Below are positions 1 to 5,218 of a DNA stretch of 8,769 nt, piece after piece (positions within the stretch are counted from its first letter, which is position 1; each line of letters begins with the position of its first letter). A program made the position numbers and the translations under genes. The DNA is from Rhodobacter sp. (lineage in GTDB: Bacteria > Pseudomonadota > Alphaproteobacteria > Rhodobacterales > Rhodobacteraceae). Where the stretch lies: contig JAIXVS010000304.1 of NCBI GenBank assembly GCA_027482795.1, positions 1 through 8,769 on the forward strand, written 5' to 3'. A model generated the notes under the pieces. The model was not told the origin of the DNA. It saw only the letters and a program-made list of their open reading frames with translations, and searched no databases.

Positions 1-905
1 CCGCTTTCGTGCAAAAAGGCGTTCTTGCCGACAATCGCCTTATTAAACTGCACGGCAAAGCCTGAAACCGCCGACACCCGCCGCGACAGGTTCATGATTT
101 TGGTCGTATCAATGCCCGTCTGGTACGGCATAATATCGTTGCGCACCTTCATCGCCATGACGACCTCTTCCAGCGCGGTGTTGCCCGCGCGTTCGCCCAA
201 ACCATTGATCGTGCATTCAATCTGCCGCGCGCCTGCATCCACCGCCGCCAGCGCATTCGCCGTGGCCATACCCAAATCATTATGGCAATGGGTGGCAAAG
301 ATAATGCTATCCGCGCCTGGCACCCGCTCCAGCAGCATACGGATCAAATCGGCCGATTCGCGCGGGGCGGTATAGCCTACAGTGTCGGGAATATTGATGG
401 TGCTGGCCCCTGCCTTAATGGCAATTTCCACCACGCGGCACAGGTAATCATGTTCGGTGCGGGTGGCATCCATGGGCGACCATTGCACATTGTCGCACAG
501 ATTGCGCGCGTGCGTCACTGTGTCATGAATGCGCTGCGCCATCTCGTCCATCGTCAGGTTTGGAATGGCGCGGTGCAGGGGCGAGGTGCCAATAAAGGTG
601 TGAATGCGGGGGGATTTGGCGTGTTTCACCGCCTCCCAGCAGCGGTCAATATCTTTGAAATTGGCCCGCGCCAGCCCGCAAATCGTGCTGTTCTTCGCGG
701 CCTTGGAAATTTCGGTCACCGCGGCAAAATCGCCTTCGGACGCAATGGGAAAGCCTGCTTCGATGATATCAACGCCCATCTCGTCCAGCAGGCTGGCGAT
801 TTCCAGCTTTTCGTCATGGGTCATGGTCGCGCCTGGGCTTTGTTCGCCATCGCGCAAAGTGGTGTCAAAAATCATCACGCGCGGCTGCGCAGATTTATCG
901 GTCAT
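1..905 (-). CDS. leuA: 2-isopropylmalate synthase LeuA (N-terminal 301 codons, cut by window edge)
   Basis: This enzyme condenses acetyl-CoA with 2-oxoisovalerate to give 2-isopropylmalate, the committed step of leucine synthesis, in the cytoplasm. The reading frame is open from ATG at 905 to the left edge. It shows the HMGL-like TIM barrel of the family: DTTLRDGEQSPGAT at residues 14-27 with the metal-ligand Asp14, GFPIASEGDF near 51-60, the metal-binding HCHNDLG at 206-212, and GLGERAGNTALEE at 235-247. The last visible residues, GKNAFLHES, match the family's conserved GKNAF.HESGIHQDG stretch, so the C-terminal part including the leucine-sensing regulatory domain lies outside the window. 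The start is supported by an AGGA about 9 nt upstream and by the immediate fit to LeuA N-termini. It is the first gene downstream of a Leu-rich leader ORF, which suggests attenuation control. Identity is very secure. Confidence 0.97.
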   Translation of the reverse strand, partial: MTDKSAQPRVMIFDTTLRDGEQSPGATMTHDEKLEIASLLDEMGVDIIEAGFPIASEGDFAAVTEISKAAKNSTICGLARANFKDIDRCWEAVKHAKSPRIHTFIGTSPLHRAIPNLTMDEMAQRIHDTVTHARNLCDNVQWSPMDATRTEHDYLCRVVEIAIKAGASTINIPDTVGYTAPRESADLIRMLLERVPGADSIIFATHCHNDLGMATANALAAVDAGARQIECTINGLGERAGNTALEEVVMAMKVRNDIMPYQTGIDTTKIMNLSRRVSAVSGFAVQFNKAIVGKNAFLHES

Positions 906-910
906 TTTAG

Positions 911-922
911 GAAATCCTATTG
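911..922 (-). promoter_or_regulatory. leuA ribosome binding site within a small inverted repeat
   Basis: The minus-strand sequence before the leuA ATG contains TAGGATTTCCTA. AGGA serves as Shine-Dalgarno about 9 nt from the ATG. TAGG and CCTA can pair around a 4-nt loop, so the site could partly mask itself; four base pairs is weak. No stronger pairing partner that would tie it firmly to the upstream stems was found by eye. Confidence 0.35.
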
Positions 923-938
923 CTGTCTTTGCTGCATC

Positions 939-985
939 TTGGGCGCTGTCCTAGCCGAGCGGTCGCGCCCAAAGGCACGCTCAGC
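939..985 (-). promoter_or_regulatory. Alternative RNA stems between the leader peptide and leuA (attenuator region)
   Basis: Four short segments follow the leader's Leu codons in RNA order. A (985-978, GCUGAGCG) overlaps the leader stop codon. B is 972-965 (UUGGGCGC), C is 961-954 (CGCUCGGC) and D is 946-939 (GCGCCCAA). A pairs with C over 8 bp including one G-U, and B pairs with D over 8 perfect Watson-Crick bp. The pairings interleave, so they are mutually exclusive unless a pseudoknot forms, which is the layout expected of a switch. No U-run follows segment D, so it is not a canonical intrinsic terminator. Control could act by Rho, by RNA decay or on leuA translation. Pairings were read directly; the switching role is inferred. 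Confidence 0.5.
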
Positions 986-1073
986 GGCGGGTAAGGAGCA
1001 GCAGCGCAGGACGAAGGCTTGGCTGGGCAGCCAAGGCAAGCGTCATTACAGCAAGGAGTGCAAGCGTTGTCAT
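981..1073 (-). CDS. Probable leucine-rich leader peptide of leuA (attenuator, LeuL-like)
   Basis: A 30-codon ORF runs from ATG at 1073-1071 to TGA at 983-981, 75 nt upstream of leuA on the same strand. Ten of its 30 residues are leucine, and residues 24-27 are four successive leucines (codons CTG CTG CTC CTT) followed by Thr-Arg-Arg-stop. The peptide begins MTTLALLAVMTLALAAQ. Leucine runs close to the end of a short ORF upstream of leuA are the hallmark of ribosome-mediated attenuation, as in enterobacterial leuL, so starved tRNA-Leu would stall the ribosome here. There is no Shine-Dalgarno sequence, but a TATAGT hexamer sits just 7 nt before the ATG. The mRNA may therefore begin at or within 2 nt of the AUG, giving leaderless translation like that reported for trpL of Sinorhizobium. 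Seen: ORF, codons, position. Inferred: function. Against it, the N-terminal part also resembles an Ala/Leu-rich signal-like stretch that could arise by chance. Confidence 0.68.
   Translation of the reverse strand: MTTLALLAVMTLALAAQPSLRPALLLLTRR
1018..1035 (-). repeat. Perfect 7-bp hairpin inside the leader-peptide coding region
   Basis: CTTGGCT (1018-1024) and AGCCAAG (1029-1035) are perfect inverted repeats with a 4-nt loop. In the minus-strand transcript the hairpin covers leader codons about 13-19, upstream of the four-leucine run. In classical attenuators a stem of this kind pauses RNA polymerase until the leader is being translated, and it is melted by the advancing ribosome. That role is inferred here from position alone. 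Confidence 0.5.
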
Positions 1074-1080
1074 ACGACTG

Positions 1081-1108
1081 ACTATACCCAAGCCGTTTGG
1101 AATGAAAA
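1081..1108 (-). promoter_or_regulatory. Candidate sigma-70 promoter for the leuA leader transcript
   Basis: On the minus strand TTTTCA (complement of 1103-1108) and TATAGT (complement of 1081-1086) are separated by 16 nt. TATAGT matches the -10 consensus at 5 of 6 positions, and TTTTCA matches TTGACA at 4 of 6. The expected transcription start is G1075 or A1073, which is the leader peptide's own ATG or two bases before it. The match is decent for an alphaproteobacterium but is based on hexamer similarity only. Confidence 0.45.
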
Positions 1109-1167
1109 GGGGGGCGGGGGAAAAAAGTTTGGCGGCTTTTTGGGCCATAAAGAGACCAAACAGCGCT

Positions 1168-1397
1168 GCGCCCTCCCTCGGGCGGGCGCTCCCCAGAAGT
1201 TCGAGGCGCTTTATGGCTCCGTTCCCCCGACGTTGGTTCTAGGCGCAAGCGTTGAAGTGCGCCCTCCCGTGCGGGATGCGAAGGGGAACCGTGGCCCCAG
1301 TGGGGCCGCGTAAGTCCCCGAAGTGGGGCGCAACGCGGCGGCGCTAAAGCGCCTTGATTCCGCGCTTTGGTGATTGCCTTTAGGGGCCTGCCCCCTA
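1168..1397. repeat. Cluster of GC-rich palindromes in the leuA-SDR intergenic region
   Basis: At least six short inverted repeats lie in about 230 bp. They are GCGCCC/GGGCGC (1168-1173/1184-1189) with an inner CC/GG extension, TCCCG/CGGGA (1265-1269/1272-1276), GGCCCC/GGGGCC (1293-1298/1302-1307), CCCC/GGGG (1316-1319/1325-1328), GGCGC/GCGCC around TAAA (1340-1353), and TAGGGG/CCCCTA (1381-1386/1392-1397). GCGCCCTCCC occurs twice as a direct repeat, at 1168 and 1259. No credible gene was found here on either strand; ORFs crossing it have low-complexity Pro/Arg/Gly-rich translations and no recognisable domain. It resembles a REP-like or decayed intergenic repeat element, or a stack of terminator-like hairpins. 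The last hairpin lies only about 43 bp before the SDR start and may sit in its promoter or leader. Confidence 0.55.
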
Positions 1398-1439
1398 CTT
1401 CCCAATCCACAGTTATGACAAGACGGGAACCCTACCAAA

Positions 1440-2093
1440 ATGCGCACGCTTATCATCGGATCATCGGGCGGGATTGGGGCGGCGCTGCTGGCCGCCTCTG
1501 GCCCAAATGCCATCGGTCTATCTCGCAGCCAGCACGGGCTGGACATTACCGATGAGGCATCCATCGCCGCCCATCTTGGCGCGCTAGAGGCACCCTTTGA
1601 CCGCATACTCATCGCCACTGGGGCGCTGGAACTGAACGGCGCAAAACCCGAAAAATCGCTGCGCGCGCTGGACGCTGCCGCCATGTCGGCGCAGTTTGCG
1701 CTGAACGCCCTTGGCCCAACGCTTGTGCTGAAACACGCCCTGCGCCTGATCCCGCGCGAGCGCCCCGCGCATATCGCCGCCCTATCTGCCCGTGTCGGCA
1801 GCATTGGCGATAATGCCCTTGGCGGCTGGCACAGCTACCGCGCCGCCAAGGCCGCGCTGAACCAGTTTTTCCACACTGCCGCCATTGAAATCGCCCGCAC
1901 GCACCCCCTTGCTTGCGTGGCGCTGATCCATCCTGGCACTGTGGCCACCAGCCTTGGCGCGAATTATTCGGGCAACCATCCCACCACCCCGCCAGATCAG
2001 GCCGCGCAGAATATTTTGCATGTTTTGCAGGGTCTTACGGCGGCAAACACAGGCCAATTCTTTGACTGGCAGGGTAAGGCTATACCGTGGTAG
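1440..2093 (+). CDS. Short-chain dehydrogenase/reductase, C-factor (CsgA)-like
   Basis: This 217-residue cytoplasmic SDR has a Rossmann fold for NAD(P)(H). The nucleotide-binding GSSGGIG lies at residues 7-13, close to the N-terminus as usual for the family. The catalytic pair is Tyr133-x3-Lys137 in the segment SYRAAKAALNQ (132-142). HPGTVAT (164-170) is the family's PG loop after strand 6. The length is at the short end for classical SDRs and matches the C-factor-like group. The residue at the usual catalytic-Ser position, three before Gly120, appears to be Ala117, with Ser116 next to it. The substrate is unknown. Its 3' end overlaps the photolyase start by 7 nt, so the two genes are translationally linked. 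The ATG at 1440 has only a weak GGGA-like site upstream, but no better start precedes the Rossmann motif. Fold is secure; role is not. Confidence 0.88.
   Translation: MRTLIIGSSGGIGAALLAASGPNAIGLSRSQHGLDITDEASIAAHLGALEAPFDRILIATGALELNGAKPEKSLRALDAAAMSAQFALNALGPTLVLKHALRLIPRERPAHIAALSARVGSIGDNALGGWHSYRAAKAALNQFFHTAAIEIARTHPLACVALIHPGTVATSLGANYSGNHPTTPPDQAAQNILHVLQGLTAANTGQFFDWQGKAIPW
2071..2093 (+). promoter_or_regulatory. Overlapping stop/start junction with RBS for the photolyase
   Basis: The SDR stop TAG (2091-2093) lies within the first codons of the photolyase, whose GTG start is at 2087-2089, giving a 7-nt overlap. AGGGTAAGG at 2071-2079 supplies a purine-rich ribosome binding site about 7 nt before the GTG. 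The arrangement favours translational coupling and co-transcription of the two genes. Confidence 0.7.
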
Positions 2094-3610
2094 CCCGCCT
2101 TATCCTGATCCTTGGCGACCAGCTTACCCCCAGCCTATCTGCCCTAACCGCCGCCCGCGCTGGCGATATTGTGGTGATGGCCGAGGTGATGGGCGAAGCC
2201 ACTTATACCCCCCACCACCCCCAAAAAATCGTGCTGTTCTTGACCGCGATGCGCAAGTTCGCCAGCGCCCTGCGCGCGCAGGGCCACACCGTCGCCTATA
2301 CCAAGCTGGACGATGCCGAAAATACCCAGTCCATGGTGGGCGAGATTATCCGCCGCGCCGCCGAATTTGGCGCGGGCGAAGTTATCACCACCCAAGCGGG
2401 CGACCACCGCCTGCGCGCCGCGCTGGATGCCTGCCCCATTCCCGTTACAACCCTGCCCGACACGCGATTCATGTGTTCCGAATCCGAATTCACCACTTGG
2501 GCGGCAGGCAAAAAGCAACTGCGGATGGAGTATTTCTACCGTGAGATGCGCCGCAAAGCGGGCCTGCTGATGGACGGCGATCAGCCCCTTTTGGGCCGCT
2601 GGAATTTCGATGCCGAAAACCGCAAACCAGCCGCGCCCGACATGCTGCGCCCAAAGCCGCCCCGCTTTGCCCCCGATTCCGAAACGCGCGAGGTTATCGA
2701 ATTGGTGCGCAGCAGGTTCAACCATTTCGGCGCGCTAAATGATTTTGGCTGGGCCACGACCCGCGCCGATGCCCTGATTGCCCTGAACCATTTCATCACC
2801 CATTCCCTACCCCGATTCGGGGCCGAGCAAGACGCGATGCTGCGCGGCGATCCGTTCCTGTCGCACGCGCTGATCTCACCCTACCTAAACCTTGGCCTGC
2901 TAGACCCGTTAGAGGTGTGCCAACTGGCCGAGGCCGAATTCCATGCAGGCCGCGCGCCGATTGAGGCTGTCGAGGGTTTCATCCGCCAAATCATCGGCTG
3001 GCGCGAATACATGCGCGGGATATACCTGCTGCATGGGCCAGAATATCTGACGCGCAACGCATTGAATGCGCAGGGAAAACTGCCCGCTATGTATTGGGGC
3101 GGGCCCACCAAAATGGCCTGTATCGGCGCGGCCGTTGGGCAGACACAAACCCATGCCTATGCCCATCATATTCAGCGCCTAATGGTAACGGGCAACTTTG
3201 CCCTGCTGGCGGGCGTTGCCCCCGCGATGGTGCATGAATGGTATTTGTCGGTCTATATCGACGCGGTCGAATGGGTCTGCGCGCCCAACACTTTGGGGAT
3301 GAGCCAATTCGCCGATGGCGGAGTGATTGCCAGCAAACCTTATATATCCTCAGGGGCTTACATCAACCGCATGTCCGATTACTGCAAGGGATGCGCCTAT
3401 GATGTTAGCGCCAAAACGGGCGATAAAGCCTGCCCCTTTAACAGCCTGTACTGGCATTTCCTGCACCGCCACCGCGCGCGGTTTACCAGCAATGCGCGCA
3501 TGGGCCAGATGTACCGCGTTTGGGATAACATGGCCGAAACTCACCGCGCCAATGTCTTGGCCGACGGCGACAGGCTGATGGCAAAGCTGGCAAAAGGCGA
3601 GGTGGTTTAG
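2087..3610 (+). CDS. FeS-containing bacterial (6-4) photolyase / CryB-type cryptochrome (FeS-BCP family)
   Basis: The family uses FAD and blue light to reverse (6-4) photoproducts in DNA, or signals as a photoreceptor (Rhodobacter CryB, Agrobacterium PhrB). The 507 residues equal PhrB's recalled length. An N-terminal photolyase alpha/beta domain (LILILGDQLTP, residues 5-15) is followed by the helical FAD-binding domain. Four cysteines at 345, 433, 436 and 449 have the same spacing (88, 3, 13) as PhrB's 4Fe-4S ligands. The His360-His361 pair in AYAHHIQRL sits where the (6-4)-specific active-site histidines occur. Other family signatures include GFIRQIIGWREYMRG (297-311) and WVCAPNTLGMSQFADGG (396-412). 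It starts with GTG, overlaps the SDR, and its stop overlaps that of the convergent MORN gene. Family assignment is very strong; repair versus photoreceptor role cannot be separated by sequence. PhrB comparison values are from memory. Confidence 0.95.
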   Translation: MVARLILILGDQLTPSLSALTAARAGDIVVMAEVMGEATYTPHHPQKIVLFLTAMRKFASALRAQGHTVAYTKLDDAENTQSMVGEIIRRAAEFGAGEVITTQAGDHRLRAALDACPIPVTTLPDTRFMCSESEFTTWAAGKKQLRMEYFYREMRRKAGLLMDGDQPLLGRWNFDAENRKPAAPDMLRPKPPRFAPDSETREVIELVRSRFNHFGALNDFGWATTRADALIALNHFITHSLPRFGAEQDAMLRGDPFLSHALISPYLNLGLLDPLEVCQLAEAEFHAGRAPIEAVEGFIRQIIGWREYMRGIYLLHGPEYLTRNALNAQGKLPAMYWGGPTKMACIGAAVGQTQTHAYAHHIQRLMVTGNFALLAGVAPAMVHEWYLSVYIDAVEWVCAPNTLGMSQFADGGVIASKPYISSGAYINRMSDYCKGCAYDVSAKTGDKACPFNSLYWHFLHRHRARFTSNARMGQMYRVWDNMAETHRANVLADGDRLMAKLAKGEVV

Positions 3611-5091
3611 GGAAAAACCTGGTCGGGCGCACGCAGCACATCTGCCCGCCAAATGCCCGATTCGATGGTGCCATCCGCGCGGGTCAGCACGCCGCGCCCA
3701 TCGCGCAAGCCGTTCAAAAACCCGCCCACATAGCTGTCACCATTAGCATAGCGCGCCGCGCCTTTGCCGTTCATCAACCCCGCCTTCCAGCGCCCTTCAT
3801 AGGCAAAGCCATCGCCCGCCGTCAGGCTGCCCTGCCCCTCGTACAGGCCTTGGCGAAAGCCGCCCTTATAGGCCCGCCCATCGCTGCCGCCCTTAACCTC
3901 GCCAAAGCCATCGCGCTGCCCGTCTTTCCATGTGCCAAAAAACACCTCGCCATCGGGGTGGGTCATGGTGCCGATGCCGTTGGGCTGGCCTTTCTCGAAG
4001 GTGCCTACAAAACGGCTGCCATCGCTGTACACCGCCACGCCTTGGCCATGCTGAATGCCGCGCAGCCATTGCCCATCATAAGATGTGCCATTGGCATAGG
4101 TGATTGCGCCGCGCCCGTGTGGAATGCCGCGCTGCCATTCGCCATCATATCCCGTGCCATCGGCATAGGTGATCTTGCCGCGCCCATGCGGCACCCCATC
4201 CAACAGCCCGCCGACATAGGTTGCCCCATCGTCATAGCGCTGCTTACCTTCGCCGTTCATCACGCCCTTGGCCCAAACGCCCGCCAAAACGCGGCCATCT
4301 GCGCTGCGAAATGTGCCGCGCCCGTCCCGCTGGCCATCCGCAAAGCCGCCCAGATAGGTATCGCCATTGGCATAGATCAAAACGCCGTTGCCGTGGCGCT
4401 GACCTGCGCGAAACTGGCCTTGATAGCGGGTGCCGTCCGCCTCGATCAGGCGGCCTTTGCCCGTGATCTGCCCCGCCTGCCAATCGCCCGTGTAATGCGC
4501 ACCATCGGCGGCAATCAATGTGCCGTGACCGTGGGGCAAATCGCCCTGCATTTGCCCGTGATACACCGCGCCATCGGGATAGGTCAGCCTCCCCGCCCCC
4601 TGCATCACGCCCTTATCCCACGTGCCACTATAAATTTGCCCATCGGGTTTGGTCAAAATGCCCGTGCCGTGATGCTGCCCGTCCAAAAGCGCGCCTTGAT
4701 ACACCTCGCCCGAAAGATAGTTGGCCCGCCCAAGGCCCGTGATTTTGCCTGCGCGCCACGCGCCCAAATAGCTTGACCCATCGGCATAGGTGATTTTGCC
4801 AATCCCATCGGCCAAACCTGCGGCAAATCCGCCGCCATAGACCGCGCCGCTGGGGTAGCGCGCGGTGCCAAGTCCCTGCATCTGCCCCGCCTGCCATGCG
4901 CCTTCATAGACAAACCCATCAAGGCGGCGAAAGGTGCCATAGCCTTCGGGCAGGCCCGCCGCAAAGCTGCCTTCATAAATGGACCCATCGGCATAGGTTT
5001 TTGAAATTTGCTCGGCGCGGGCAGGCGCACTGGCGGCCAGGGCTGCCGCCATGACCACAGCCAGAACCAAGCCTTTTGCCCAAACCTTCAC
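3607..5091 (-). CDS. Secreted or periplasmic MORN-repeat protein (19-20 repeats)
   Basis: With GTG at 5091 the product has 494 residues. Residues 1-26 form a signal peptide: short basic start (VKVWAKG), hydrophobic core, and ASAPARA followed by EQ as a likely cleavage site. From residue 38 to 475 there are 19 tandem 23-residue MORN units (one of 24), each close to Y.G.W..G...G.G...Y.DG, then a partial twentieth and a short tail ending VFP. MORN repeats form an elongated beta-hairpin sheet; in eukaryotes they bind lipids or proteins, but bacterial secreted versions have no settled function. No catalytic domain is present. An upstream in-frame ATG (5364) would overlap nadE deeply and lacks a signal-like start, so the internal GTG is preferred. 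GTG at 5118 is an alternative that adds nine residues. A GGGGG tract lies close upstream of 5091. The gene converges on the photolyase and diverges from nadE. Confidence 0.87.
   Translation of the reverse strand: MKVWAKGLVLAVVMAAALAASAPARAEQISKTYADGSIYEGSFAAGLPEGYGTFRRLDGFVYEGAWQAGQMQGLGTARYPSGAVYGGGFAAGLADGIGKITYADGSSYLGAWRAGKITGLGRANYLSGEVYQGALLDGQHHGTGILTKPDGQIYSGTWDKGVMQGAGRLTYPDGAVYHGQMQGDLPHGHGTLIAADGAHYTGDWQAGQITGKGRLIEADGTRYQGQFRAGQRHGNGVLIYANGDTYLGGFADGQRDGRGTFRSADGRVLAGVWAKGVMNGEGKQRYDDGATYVGGLLDGVPHGRGKITYADGTGYDGEWQRGIPHGRGAITYANGTSYDGQWLRGIQHGQGVAVYSDGSRFVGTFEKGQPNGIGTMTHPDGEVFFGTWKDGQRDGFGEVKGGSDGRAYKGGFRQGLYEGQGSLTAGDGFAYEGRWKAGLMNGKGAARYANGDSYVGGFLNGLRDGRGVLTRADGTIESGIWRADVLRAPDQVFP
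3667..4980 (-). repeat. 69-bp-period coding tandem repeat (MORN units)
   Basis: The stretch encodes 19 consecutive MORN units of 23 codons each, with one 24-codon unit (number 16) where an extra residue sits in GGSDGR. Units differ at many positions, but phrases such as ITYADG and YANGD recur. Adjacent units 12-14 are the most alike, consistent with more recent duplication there. The periodicity also produces long false ORFs on the opposite strand. Confidence 0.85.
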
Positions 5092-5218
5092 GCCGCGCCC
5101 CCGTCTTATGCTGCGCACATCTAGCGGCGCGCGCGCGGTGAAACAAGGTCGATCCGCTGGCCTGCCCTTTCCAATGGCTTCGAACATGTTAGAACAGGGC
5201 TGTGTTATGGAGTTGCCC
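5092..5218. promoter_or_regulatory. Divergent promoter region between the MORN gene and nadE, with a 16-bp palindrome
   Basis: This 127-bp gap must hold promoters for both directions. For the MORN gene, minus-strand TTGTTT and TAGATG stand 17 nt apart, a weak -35/-10 pair about 25 nt before its GTG. For nadE no clear pair is visible. TTCGAACATGTTAGAA at 5179-5194 is a near-perfect palindrome, with 7 of 8 symmetric pairs complementary, positioned to cover a nadE promoter or early transcript. It could be an operator; the regulator is unknown. Confidence 0.4.

Noticed and set aside
917..937. Six-codon ORF (MQQRQQ) just before leuA on the minus strand
   Set aside because: No Leu codons, no ribosome binding site and very short; likely chance.
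1105..1145. G-rich and A/T-run tract as a terminator or G-quadruplex
   Set aside because: Only two adjacent G-runs are present, too few for a four-tract quadruplex, and no stable stem abuts the T-run on either strand.
282..1313. 343-codon plus-strand ORF opposite leuA
   Set aside because: Its first two thirds are the exact antisense of leuA and it then runs into the palindrome region. No recognisable domain; a GC-rich shadow frame.
907..1804. Overlapping minus-strand ORFs (907-1410, 1211-1804) across the leuA-SDR gap
   Set aside because: Low-complexity Arg/Pro/Ser-rich translations caused by GC-rich palindromes and SDR antisense. They do not match any family I recognise.
3850..4776. 308-codon plus-strand ORF with repeating AIGIG-like phrases
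   Set aside because: It is the complement of the MORN repeats and the periodic peptide reflects the 69-bp repeat. No independent start signal or domain.
5182..5195. Possible alphaproteobacterial LexA box (GAAC...GAAC) upstream of nadE
   Set aside because: The spacing is 6 nt where the known alphaproteobacterial LexA motif uses 7, and nadE is not an expected SOS gene. Treated as part of the 5179-5194 palindrome.
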